From assembly GCA_009823395.1 (NCBI GenBank), contig CM020516.1:1143001-1207000 (forward strand): a stretch of DNA of 64,000 nucleotides. Direction: 5' to 3'. This document shows, piece after piece, positions 1 to 22,300 of the stretch. The position numbers were made by a program, and so were the translations under genes. The notes under the pieces were generated by a model. It was not told where the DNA came from, made no database searches, and saw nothing but the letters and a program-made list of their open reading frames with translations. Source of the DNA: Thamnaconus septentrionalis (lineage: Eukaryota > Chordata > Actinopteri > Tetraodontiformes > Monacanthidae). Position 1 is the first letter of the stretch, and each line of letters begins with the position of its first letter.

Positions 1-3000
1 CACCGCTGATGACATATCAACGCACAGGCTTCATTCTTTCCCCTCGGTCATCCCTAACTTTTTTGTTTCAGACGAAGATAGAAGGAATTTCTTGTCCTGG
101 GTGTGTGTGCAATAATTACATTGAATGTGATCGTAGGTCCTCTAGAGATGTGTTTGTTGTCAAATTAAACATTGTGTTGTTGTTTTAAGGTTTGTGATGC
201 TTAATTTTACTGTTGTTTTTTTTTTTTTTTTAAAATTATTGTCCATTTTTGTCTTTGTTTCCACCGACCCACATAGCGTCTTTGAGAATGTTTTTAAGGT
301 CGCACGCGTTTTGGCTGAAATTATCTTTCAAACAATAAACGTTGAGGGCCTGAACTACTAAAAGTTTGCGCGTGGAAAAACGGACACAAACGTCATTACT
401 TGTAATTTGTCCGTGAGTGCGTGCGCGAACTTGGCAATTACGCCTGCAATCTTGGTAGATCACGCAAGCCAACAAGACACCTACTCTCTCTATCAGCACG
501 TGCAAGCAGCTTAGCGCCCCCTTCTTTTGGATGTCAGTACAACGGTGAAAGGGTGGCGCTGCTGTCCAGTCTGAAGCCGCTGTCGCACACCTGCGTATCC
601 AACAAAGCTTCTCAAAGAAAATGAGCTTCTGTCTTTATCGCCGTCGCTACGTTGCCGAGTGTGTTGACCATGAAGGCAATGAGAGAATTCACATCTTGGA
701 TTGCCCCCCCCTTCCCACTGGCCCATCAAAGAAACGTAGTGATTTACAATTTGTAAAGTATGAATGTATGTATATGTAATATTGCTTTTAATGTTGCTGT
801 CCAGGTGAAGGTCCACCCACTTGTGTTGCTGTGTGTTTTTATATGACTTGCAGATTTACTGTGATGTCACCTTTGTCGTTTCTTTACCCTTTGCTTTGAT
901 TATTTATTTATTTTATTTCTGTTTTTTTAAAAGTACAAGCAAAACATGGTGCACCTTTGACCTTTCAATGACTGCTGAGTTTCAGTCAGTCAGTCAGTCA
1001 GTCAGTCAGTCAGTCAGTCAGTCAGGTCCTGGAGATATGGGACAGATGGCTGTTCTAGTGGGCTTCACCCCAAACCTTTGTGCTCAGCTGCTAATAAGAT
1101 GCGTAAACATTCATCGTATCGTACTTTGGCGTCTTTATGATTTTATAAAGCAGTCAACTCCGTCATGCAGGTCTTTATTTCATATGTCTTTCTTATTGAG
1201 CAATGTTTTCTATTTCAGTTCAGAACTCCCCACAGTTTGACCACTGAGAACAATCGGTTCTGACAAACCAGAAACAATATTATTGAATGTAACTTCAGAA
1301 ATACTCCATATTTACTGAACCATGGGAATACGAACAAGCTACCCTGCAATCAGTCACGGCACTGGCATTACGCAGGCAATGGGCATAATCCAAATTTAAT
1401 CCAACAAATTAGTATTTTCCTTCATGTAGTTGTGTATGTTGTCACTGATTCATTTCATTCAAAGCACCAGACTGCAGATCCGGGATGCGGTGGCTCACGC
1501 CTGATGTGTTGCTCGTGGTCGTGGTTCACCAGCGCAGTGTGTCGAGCTGTAGGCTAATTTTAAAGTGGAGGTGTTGAAGTTGCTCTGCTCTGCGGAGCAC
1601 GAGGTTTGCTGGAGCTGCTGGACGTGGTTGCGTCTCTGTCCTCCCCATCAGTTGTCCTCTAGAGCTCCTTCAGTTTGGCCTGTCAGGGAAACCGCTTCAC
1701 CTCCCCATCAACCCAGCGGTTCCCTGCCGAAAATCCTCCCGTCGTCTCGCTGCTCCACAGCCAGAACGCTTCCAGCGCTTCACCACAACCACTGATCATA
1801 GACAACGTCGTGACAGGGATGGATATTGTTCATGCTCTCTGTTTGTAAACCTTCATTGTTGAGAATCAAATAAACATGCTTAAAAAAAAGGAAAGTGTTT
1901 TAGTTTTCTGGCTGAATATTTTCTGAAGTGATGATGACGCTTTTTTTTTTTTTTTTTTCCTGTTTTGTTTTTTTTTTTTGTAATTGCAAAGATCATCTCC
2001 TGGCAAAACAATGTTCGAAACGAGCACTCCTTACACACTTCCCTTGGAAACACACATTGTAGCCGACCATTAGTAGTGCCCAGGGTAATGAGCCGGCGTT
2101 CAAATAGAAGAATTCAACTGACAACATAAGCAGAATCAATCATCATCGTAAATGTTTTGTGCAAAAAAGGTGATTTGTGTCCTTGAAAAAAATTAAAAGT
2201 GGCACACGCATCAACGGACCTGTCGGTGGATTCACTCATTTTAAGAACTCGGGGTTGCATTGGATGGAATGAAACACTGGTCCCTCAGAGCTGTGGCAGT
2301 GTGACATCCCGTCGGCGCAGTGAGTCTGGTGCATCACCAGAGGAGGAGAGGAGAGGAGACACGTAGATTATAGCGTGTTCGCTCCCACGTTTCCTCAACT
2401 GGCAACTCATTTTGTTGTCCTTCACCAACCCCGCAGCTCCGCTCCGCTCCACGCTCGGCCCGGCTGCCACTTCTGTTGGATTCATTTTACATATTCATGT
2501 CGGGAAGACCTGCGTGGTCACAGCTGAGGAGGAGGAGGAGGAGCAGGAGGAGGAGGAGGAGGAGAGGACATTTCGGAACAAAAAGGCAGCGGCCCTCACG
2601 TTCAAAGCCGTCCAATCAGATGACCTCACCAGCAGGTGGGTGCACTGGTAACAAGCGGCAGGTGTTTGTGTGTGGGTGACTCATGAATTGTGTTACTGGC
2701 CTTTGGAGAGTTGACAACAATCAACCGTTGGATCTTACGGAATTTGCCAAAACCAATCAAAACCAACTCCCAATTAATGCTGATTTTTGCCTCCATTTAA
2801 TAGGAAAATGTCATCAAGAGACAAAGTTCTAAAAAAAAAAAAAGAAAAGAAACGATGTTAAACTGTTAACATGGTGATTCTCATTGCAACATCATTTTTC
2901 TAGTGCAGTGTACAGGCAGGAATGTGATATCGTCTCTCCTCCAACACATACATCTCCACATTAATAGTGTCAATAATCAATGATGCCGATCATTAATCAA

Positions 3001-3734
3001 GTGCATTTTGCTTCTTTTTTCTGCAATTAAAAGAAGGTGATTAAATATCTTTTTTTTTTTTTTTTAATATCTACATCATCTATATCTGTATCAGCAGACC
3101 GGCACGACACCGTCAGTATTTCAGTGCAAACACAGTTGGTCTCCAGCATTGCAGCCCTGCGTAGCCCACAGCGCTGGGTGGGCCTCTACACTGGAACCAG
3201 TGGACCCAGGCAGGAAGTCAGTCTTCACTGTCTCTTTGTGAGGCCTGTGAACCAGCTGGAGGTCAGTGGCACTGGGCAGCAGTGATGACACGGCACAGAC
3301 AGAGTGTTGTGTAGAAAATTCATTGACTTCAGATTTAGATTTAGAAATCCTCAGATGGACTTTATCATTGTGTTTGACTTAATGCCGAGTCATAAACTGA
3401 TGGCATCCGTATAAAGTAAAATTCTAAAAATAAAATATTTTTTTATATAGGTGCCATATATATAGATTTTTAAATAAAAAACACTTATGTTGGCCAGTTT
3501 CTTTAGAGAGATTGAGAAAAGATGCAAAATGTTTCAAAATTGTATTGACGATTTTTGTGGGTGGTCAAATGATTTGAAATATTTATTTTCATCTTAATAT
3601 CTCTTTTCTGTTGGTGTTTTTTTTTTTTTTAATTGATTATTTGTGCTGATTTCTAAAACCTAAAATTGGTACCCGGCGTACGGAAAAGACATCATTAAAA
3701 AAAATCTCAGAATTCTGTCATCGATACAAGATAA
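1..3734. other. Left flank, no gene recognised
   Basis: No open frame here resembles a known protein. A good 3' splice site (pyrimidine tract ending in cag at 69-71) is followed by a short open frame that stops at 112-114 and by AATAAA at 334-339, so a terminal exon of a plus-strand gene is possible. A second plus-strand AATAAA lies at 1868-1873. In human the gene convergent with SLC18A2 is PDZD8, so its 3' end is the expected neighbour, but I see no sequence match to prove it. Simple repeats include a GGA-rich run near 2524-2570 and several poly(T) runs. Confidence 0.3.
983..1025. repeat. (CAGT)n microsatellite
   Basis: About ten tandem copies of the tetranucleotide cagt, nearly perfect. 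Confidence 0.9.
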
Positions 3735-5321
3735 TCTGTCACATCTAAAGAATTTTATTATGAAGGGACAAAAGAATGACGCCAGCGAGGCTGCGGTATT
3801 ATCCAACAGAGAGCTTTTCCACAAACAGCATCTTGATGTGTTTCAGACTGGAAATCACAGGTGTGAGTAACAACATAATGACGGCTTAGGGCAATACACA
3901 AATATATGGGACGAGGGGGGTTGCTAAGAAACAGCGACGTCTCTCCCCGTCCAGCCGTGGAGTGGATCTCTTGACCCGCCGAGCCGCACGGCTGCCGTTT
4001 CAACACAACAGCAAAGCAGCACCACATTCATCCATCGCCATCACGCACTGCCCGGCCCCCTCTGCTTTTTTTTTTTTTTTATCATTTCTTGTACATTCTC
4101 TTGATACAGAAAACATATTTTACAAAACTAATAGAAGGTCTCCTACACGAGGAGGTCATCGGCCCCCAACACATTGCTGGCACGACGACTGAGATAGAAA
4201 CTGAAGGAGGGGGAAACACAGTTTGGACAATAAACAAGTTTGAACACCAGTGAGCAGCAGTCAATGTTTCTATATGGCACTGATTAAAAAAAACAACAAC
4301 CTCGGTCTGTTTTGTCCCCCCTCACATTCCCACCCAACGTGATCTGAGAGGTGCTGCAAAGATCTCGACGAAGACAACCAGGCGTGTGAGATCTGTTTTT
4401 AAGAAATGCACACGCACACACACACACACACAGCCTTAAACCAATTAAAATGCAATAGCATTTTATCTTTTTTCATCAGCTGATTAACACAGCGAGACGG
4501 CTCCCAAATATTAACAAAATAAAATATGGAATTTGGTCCAAAGAGGCTTCCGTGCAGGGGAATTACACGGCTTGCCAAGAGTAGACATTAAATATTTATC
4601 ATCAATTATTTTTCAGAACAAAAAATAATAATAATAATAATAATACTAATAAATAATCTGAAAATGCCCAAAAGCAGTCCCACCGCCTGTTAAAGGGTAT
4701 TTTTAGTTTTAGAATACATTTGTCCTTTTTTTCCTAATGCATGTCAAACGCTCAGACTTCACAGAGTTCCCACACTGGAAATCCCAGATGTTTGTATCGC
4801 AAACATGATATGGAACACAAATTGCAACCAGCAATAAGTATTTTTTTTTTTTTTTTTTAATACCTTAGTTCATGACATGACCAGCTTGCACACTGAGATC
4901 CAGCAATATCATCACGTGGAATATACAGCAGATGAAACCGAGGCTCTTTAACCTTTAAAAAAATAAATATAGAGAAGAGAAGAGAGCCAGACCTGACCAG
5001 TATCCCGACGCACACACACACACAAGTTTCTCAGCACCACCACCACCACCACCAGTCCACCAAGACTCCAGGACACATCTTTCAATGGGATCATGCTGTC
5101 CACTAAAAAACATACCTCTCACACAATGTACGTACTGGCACCTACAGAGTGAGGAACAACTTTGCTTTGCTCAAGTAAGATTGCCAAGAGACACAAGACT
5201 GAAGCAGGACATTCACATAGACAAACCACATCTTTGTGTTACAGTGTTGAGCTTTCATTTTGCCTTTATTGTACAGCAAAATGGTTGATATGAGGGCTTG
5301 ACCTGAATGGCTGGCGATCCG
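3735..5321 (-). other. slc18a2: Probable slc18a2 3' UTR
   Basis: This lies downstream of the slc18a2 stop codon on the minus strand. Two minus-strand AATAAA hexamers are visible. The proximal one, at 5265-5270, is only about 50 bases after the stop. The distal one, at 3754-3759, would give a UTR near 1.6 kb. The stretch contains CA runs, poly(A/T) runs and no open frame of note. The distal end is inferred from the hexamer alone. Confidence 0.4.
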
Positions 5322-15698
<10,377 letters not shown>

Positions 15699-15767
15699 GG
15701 TGGCTCCTCGCAGACCAGCCGACAGGCAATGAAGGAAGCTTCCAGGGAAAAGACGACAGCGGTCGCG

Positions 15768-16093
<326 letters not shown>

Positions 16094-16175
16094 TGGTGAG
16101 GAAGAAGAACTGTTGGCCAAGTCAATAATGTGTGAGGCAGTAAGAGCAACAAGGTGAAAGCCCTACCTCAGACGA

Positions 16176-16177
<2 letters not shown>

Positions 16178-16220
<43 letters not shown>
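16178..16220. repeat. (TG)n microsatellite
   Basis: About 21 tg units, roughly 90 bases beyond the (TC)n tract and upstream of slc18a2. Confidence 0.95.
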
Positions 16221-16221
<1 letters not shown>

Positions 16222-17709
16222 TGTGGTGACAATTCGCCGTCCATCGTTGGAGACTCACACCGCCATCGTCCACTCTTGTTGCGCCCAGGAGGCGAGACTG
16301 GGTTGTCCTGCATCGCAACAAGTGTTTGCAGTCAGGAGTCAGGGGTCTGACACTGGACTCCTCTGCCGCCTCGCGTGGAGATATTTACAGCGGGTTTCCA
16401 GTGCGTAGGCAAACTGCAATAGTACATATTTATTATTGAAATCGCCAATGTCAACAAAATACAACAATGTAGTCAGACAACGATGAGGGGGAAACTGAGA
16501 CCATTCAAATCACAATACGTCGCAACTCTGCCACCTGGTGGTTGACTTGTGGTAAGGCAGTTCGAAAAAACCATAATGAACCTTAAAATGAAATACATAC
16601 ATAAATTGCATAAATTTTGAGTTCACACGGATAAGTACGGCTAAGGCAATTGGATGCAGTCATGTGATCATTTAGTGCGCTTGGCTACTTTTACTGCGGT
16701 GATTGTGTCGGGTAAAAGTTGGAATTATGACAAAAGTTGGAATTTTGAGATAAAATTTTGAGGTAAACTTCAACTTTTGTGACATCATTTTGAAACAAAT
16801 GACAAAATTATGGTTAAAATCCACAGAATTACAGTTTATCCACATACCCAGTGTGCTACTGCCATCTACTGGTTGAAAGCAGCACAATCACACCCAGCAA
16901 AACTGAAGTCTTTCTCCATACTTGGAGAGCCACAGCAGTGAAGTGTGTCAGGAAGTAGGATTCTATTTTTGGATCTGGGCTGAAGCTGCCTTCTTCTCTG
17001 AGTGGAAGGTTGCCCACACAAAAGAAAACTTCTCTTCTATCAGTAAAGTAATGAATTTCTCTCGAAATGACCCAGAAACTGAATCTCTGGTCCAGGTTGG
17101 TCTCCTCCAGTTTCCTTCTAATGGTTTGGATGCTGAGTGGAGTGAAGTAACCGCTCAGCTTGATGCCTGCCTTAAATACCTTGCTCTGGCTCAATATCAT
17201 CAATCAATACACTAATTCTCTCAGTCACCAGAGCCTTTTTAAAACACGCGCAACAAAAATGTCACAATCTGGTTTTGTGTGTTTCCTCTTTTATTTTGAA
17301 AGTCTCGACGTCTCCTTGTGTTGTTTTTCCATGCTTGACGTCCTATTTTTGTTTTCCTGCCTTTTTTTTTTTTGGATTGATTTTTGTCACCTGTGTCTCG
17401 TCGTCAGTGCTGCCCTTGATGGTTCTCACCTGTGTTGTCCTCTTGGATAAATAGTTCTTGTCTCGCTCTGTCCTTGTCGGATCGTTGTTTGCTCGCTCGT
17501 GGCGTTTGTGTTGCTGGAATCAGATTTTATAGTTTGATATTTTCTCTCGGTTCTCGTCGTGGGTTTCTCCTGTCTCGCTCGCTTGTCTGTTTATTTTGTG
17601 TGAAGTCTCCTGGACAGCCTTCAGTTAGTTGTGTTCAATAAGCAGAACTCAGTGAAGGGTGCCGGGGATCGGGGGTTGGGAATGAATTGCTTTTTTTTTT
17701 TTTTTTTTT
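16221..17709. other. Intergenic, divergent upstream region of slc18a2 and kcnk18
   Basis: No gene recognised. The sequence is of ordinary complexity. 16500-17250 holds short open frames on both strands without recognisable similarity. It may include an unseen 5' non-coding exon of slc18a2, which cannot be called from sequence alone. Confidence 0.4.
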
Positions 17710-18340
17710 TTTTTAATGAACGAAGGAGTGGCTGCTATCTGGCCACTCTACCAAACCTGGCCAGGCCTGATTGGTGGATTGCTGCAGCGATTGTTGTCCT
17801 TCTGGAGGTTTTCTCCTCCCTCCACAGAGAAGCTCTGGAGCTCTGGCAGACTGACCATCGGGTTCCTGCTCACCTCCATGATTGAGGCCTCCCCCCCGAT
17901 CGCTCACTTTAGATGGGTGGCCGGCTCTAGGAAGAGGCCTGCTGGTTTTTCAATTCACCCTTCTTCAGATTTGTACCTCAACACGATCATGTGTCAGAGT
18001 TCTGCAGACGGTTCCTTTGACATGGACCTTCAACTGTGGGACGTTGTAGAGACGGTGAGTGCATTTCCAAATGATGTCCAGTCAACTGAATTGATTCACG
18101 TGTGGACTCCAGAGAAGTCTGGACAGCTCTGCTGAGACTGTTGCCCCCGAGACCCGACTCCAGGTGAAGTGGTAGAAGATGGATGGATAGAAGGAGGATG
18201 GATGGAGTTTCAAGGAGTCTGTTTCAAGGAAGTAAGTCAGTAAGTTCAGGTGGAAACAGGCTGCATCGGAGCTCAACTTTGAGCTTCATGGCAAAGGCTG
18301 TAAATCCTTCACGACATGTTGTTGTTGTTTTTTTATTGTT
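17710..18340 (-). mobile_element. Tc1-like transposon relic (5' half)
   Basis: Read on the minus strand, this matches the well-known Tc1-like element of fishes: the leader ending in an internal start region (18000-18340), then transposase N-terminal coding sequence at 17740-17910, recognisable as VSRNPMVSLPELQ-like, followed by the block for SGL-GRVA. The frame is broken and the 3' half, with the DD34E catalytic part, is absent; the relic stops at a T-run at 17690-17714. A small tggatgga-rich insert interrupts it near 18175-18205. The identification rests on remembered family sequence. Confidence 0.65.
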
Positions 18341-18716
18341 TTTAATCCATCCATCCATCTTCTATACCCGCTTATTCCTTTTCAGGGTCCTGGGGGTCTG
18401 CTGGAGCCTATCCCAGCTGTCTTAGGGTGAAGGCAGGGTGACACCCTGGACAAGTCGCCAGTTCATCGCAGGGCCACATAGAGACAAACAACCATTCACA
18501 CTCACATGCACACCTACGGACAATTTAGAATGTTCAATTGACCTCACATGCATGTTTTTGGAGTGTGGGAGGAAGCCGGAGAACCCGGAGAGAACCCACG
18601 CAGACACGGGGAGAACATGCAAACTCCACACAGAAAGGTCCCAGACCCGGGCCCCGGAATCGAACCCATGACCTTCTTGCTGTGAGGCGGCAGCGCTAAC
18701 CACTGCGCCACCGTGT
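18337..18716. mobile_element. Dispersed L2-like or SINE-like teleost repeat
   Basis: Begins with catccatccatc and runs through phrases diagnostic of a very common fish interspersed repeat: gcctatcccagctg, gacaccctggacaagtcgcc, ggagaacatgcaaactcc and gaatcgaacccatgacc, ending in ctaaccactgcgccaccgtg. It abuts the Tc1-like relic. I could not assign the family with certainty (LINE/L2 3' end or SINE). Confidence 0.65.
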
Positions 18717-19189
18717 CACCGTTTTTTAATACAACTTTACAAAAATCTTAAAAAAAGAAAAACTTCACAAAATCATCATTAATGAATAAATGTTGTCCTT
18801 CTCAATAATGATGATGATGATGATGATAGCTGACGAACAGTAAAATCACCTCTTAACTCTCTGAAACTTATGAGCACAACACAAATGATCAGTTTCAGGG
18901 GTACAGTGTATAGAAGTTTATATTTATTCCTCCCCCTTTTTGAACATGATCAATATTATCCTCTTGTATTTTTCACTGGTGCTTATTTATTCTTACCTTG
19001 CTGTTTTATTTATTTATTTATTTATTTTGTGTGTCTTGGTTTTGTATCCTTTTTTTTTTTTTTTTTTATTTCTCTTTCCTTTTCACATGTTTGACATAAA
19101 TTGACAAACCAAATGAGTTTCTCTTTCCAGCTTGCCGCTGCTTGAGCAAGCGGACATTGCGGCATGCATCAGTGCAGAATCTCAGCCTC

Positions 19190-19396
19190 ACCCACCGCCC
19201 TGGCCCGGCCCGGCCTGGCCCGGCCCGGCCCGCCCGCGAGCGCCGAGGACCTCCCTGGGAGCGCGCGCGCGCGCGCGCGCGCGCAGCACTTTGCGCCGTT
19301 CGCGCCCGCACACATTATTAGTTCAAGTGCGAAGCGACGAGGAGGCAGCCGGGGCCGAGTACACGGCGGAGGAGCGCGACCAGACGGAGCGGCAAC
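19190..19396 (+). promoter_or_regulatory. kcnk18: kcnk18 GC-rich promoter and 5' UTR
   Basis: This is the most GC-rich stretch of the left half. It has direct and palindromic ggcccggcc units at about 19200-19235 (SP1/AP2-type) and an alternating GC tract of 25 bases at 19260-19284, able to form Z-DNA, 112 bases before the ATG. No TATA box is evident. The transcription start cannot be fixed. Long open frames running through this region in other phases are composition artefacts. Confidence 0.5.
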
Positions 19397-22300
19397 ATGG
19401 CACCGGTGCCCGGGTTCAAGGCGCGTGCCAGGGGTTGCACGGAGCGACTGTGGAGACTCTTCCCGCACGTGCTGCTCTGTCTCTCCCTGGTGGCCTACGC
19501 GGCTCTGGGTGCCGTCCTGTTCAAGCACATCGAGGGAGGCAGCGGCGCCTCCTCCTCCTCCTCCTCCTCCTCCTCCTCCTCCAGGAGCAGCAGCAGCCCG
19601 TCAGACTACCGCAGCTTCCTCCGCCAGATCGTGGACGAAGTCAGGAATTCTACCGGTAATTTGGTTGCACTGGGGGTCTGTTGGATGAACTCTGCCGTGT
19701 GTTGGTCAACTTGTGCAGGATAATTGTCATGGCTGTTGTGTTGTTATTGTTTTTGGTTTAACACAGAGAGATGGATTTTGTCGGTAGTTTAAAGCGTGCT
19801 ACTTTGATCTTAAAGTTTGCTGCATCCATCCGTCCGTCCATCCATCCATCAGTCAGTCAACTTCAGCTTTTATTTATAAAGTGTGAAGGTTTTTAGAGTG
19901 CCAGTGTGTTTCACTTCAAGTCAGGCTTCATGTTCAGCCCGCTGTAAACTTCAGTTCAGTTCGATCCCATGGACTCTTCATCCAAATGATGTGCAGACGA
20001 CGCGGCTCTCTGACACGCATGTGGTCGAGGTGCTGAACACGCCTGCGTGGCTCTCTTTCAGTCCCTCTGGTGCCGGGCAGCTCCCCGGAAGGATTTCAGC
20101 AGTGTCCTGGAGCTGACGGGACAATACTGCGATGCTGCAGTCCAACATACTGAGCCATGCACTCGCCGCCAGTTCAATATGCCGTCGTGCACTTTTTCCT
20201 AAGCTTTCAAAATACACAAGAGAACAGTTGAAAACATAATGATTGAAACATGATACATTCCAAGTTCTTCAAAATGCCCCTTGGGAAAGGAAATGTCAAC
20301 GTGTGTTGGACGATTCGAGTTATTATAGCGTTACAATTCTGCAGTTCATTATGTTAAACCAATAAGCGCTCGTTGTACTGCAACACAAACTAAGAGTCTA
20401 GTAATTATGACATGATGCCTCATATTTAAAAACGACTTGTTCAGCAAGACCAAAAATCAAAAATGCAAACATCCTTTGTATTAGTTGCTGGATCATGAAG
20501 AAAAAAAAGTGTTTTCTCACCTCAAGGCAACACCGTGCAGTTGAGGGTAAAGTGTGAGTGAATGAATTGTGCTCTACCCTGAACATTCCCTTCACATTTG
20601 CAGATAATGCTTCTTCCAGTCATGACGACGTCGTGCTGGCAGTGCAGAGAAGGATGCTGCACTTCAAGTCCATATGGCTGCAGAGGCCTGAGAGATGGAC
20701 GTTCTTTGGATCCATGTTCTTTTGCTGCACCGTTTTCACAACTGTTGGTAAGTTGAAAATGCGTTTGTGAGGACGGGAGGGGTAGCCAGCGTGGCTAACT
20801 AGCAGAGATACCGACATACATTTTGTCTTTTTGAATAACTGGCTAAATCGAATAACTGTAAACGGAATAGTCTGATAAATTCTGTATGTACTGTACTTGT
20901 GTTTCAGTGCTGTTTATCTTTGACATTTTTAACCTTTTTGTATAATGAGGACCAGAAACACACGTGAGCATAACAAAGAGATATGGACTGTAAATAGCTA
21001 TGACTCTGCAGTGGGCAGAATGTTGGTGCAGGCTGTGGAGAGCGGCCACCTACTGTCACCAGTTGGCGTGAAGGGGAATCACAGAATGAGTCCAACAAGG
21101 CCGAGGCAGAGAGACAGAGTGCAGGCAGGCCGGCCAGAGTCACTGGGCGTAATGTAAATAGGCGATGATCTATACTTTTTACCGTATACACACACACATA
21201 CACATCTATATATGGAATTACAGTAATCTTGAGGTCATTTAAAGGCACAAATATTTTTTATGCATATATGAAAGATGAAAAAAATCTAATATTTGCACTA
21301 TTTCCTAAATGGGAGAAAGCTGGCAACATTCTTAACATGGAAGTTGAAGGAGCGCGCCGGATCAACCAGTCCAAGGTTGGATGTGTCGTTATTGGAGGTC
21401 AAAGTAACATCATCCAAACTACCTGGACCATCAGAAGGTCTCTCAGCTCCCCTGGACCTCAATAAAACCAGATACCTTGAACCAGTTGATCAGCTTCGTC
21501 AGATTAAACTGGCAGATATAACTGGGTATCATCTGCATAGCAATGCAAATTCATGTTGAGCTTTTTAACAATATAAGAGTACTGATCCGAGATCTGATCC
21601 TTGAGGGACTCCATAACTAATTGTTTTATGTTCTGATGTCCCAGAGTTGGCCATCTAAACCAATGGAAGGCTCGATCTGAAATGCCACTGGCATCCTCTG
21701 GTCTCCTCCTAGTAACATAGTAACCAGTTGAAATCTACAATGTGTGTTTTAAAGTAGTAAGAAATCAAAATTTGCTGAACATTAACTCATGGCAATCAAA
21801 TTGCTTTTGAGTTGTGGTTCAAACTAGTCATTTAAAAAAAAAAAAAAAAAACAGGAAATAATCAAACTGACCTGGACAAAAATGATGGCGCCCTTGATTT
21901 AATGTTTTCTTGTGCAACCTTTTGAAGCAATCACTGCACTCAGACAATTCCTGTAACTCAGCCAGACTTCTGCACCCTCAAATATGGCACCTGCACCAAG
22001 AATATTCTAGGTGTGGCTCTGCCATATAGTCACTTTCAATAACCATCCCCAAAGAAGTTAGCATGTAGCTTTTACACAGGAATATGTAGCTCACTTCTCG
22101 CAGTTAAAGCACACAGCATCTCACACTTGTGTGAGAATGCTGCTCAGTGCTGCTCAGTTGTAAAACGCCTAATTGCTTCGTCGGAACAGGAAACCCTCAA
22201 CTCGCTAACGACTGAGCACTCTCAGAGGAAAAAGCTTTTCACATTACCACAAAGCACTTATTAAAGGTTTTTAGAGGCTCGAGGCTCATTTAGTGTTCTT

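Noticed and set aside
1565..1795. 76-codon plus-strand frame near a poly(A) signal
   Set aside because: No similarity, and no frame was clearly favoured over the others; left as unassigned flank.
19132..19688. Long open frames overlapping kcnk18 exon 1 in other phases
   Set aside because: GC-rich composition artefacts; the kcnk18 frame is fixed by TM1 and by in-phase splicing to exons 2 and 3.
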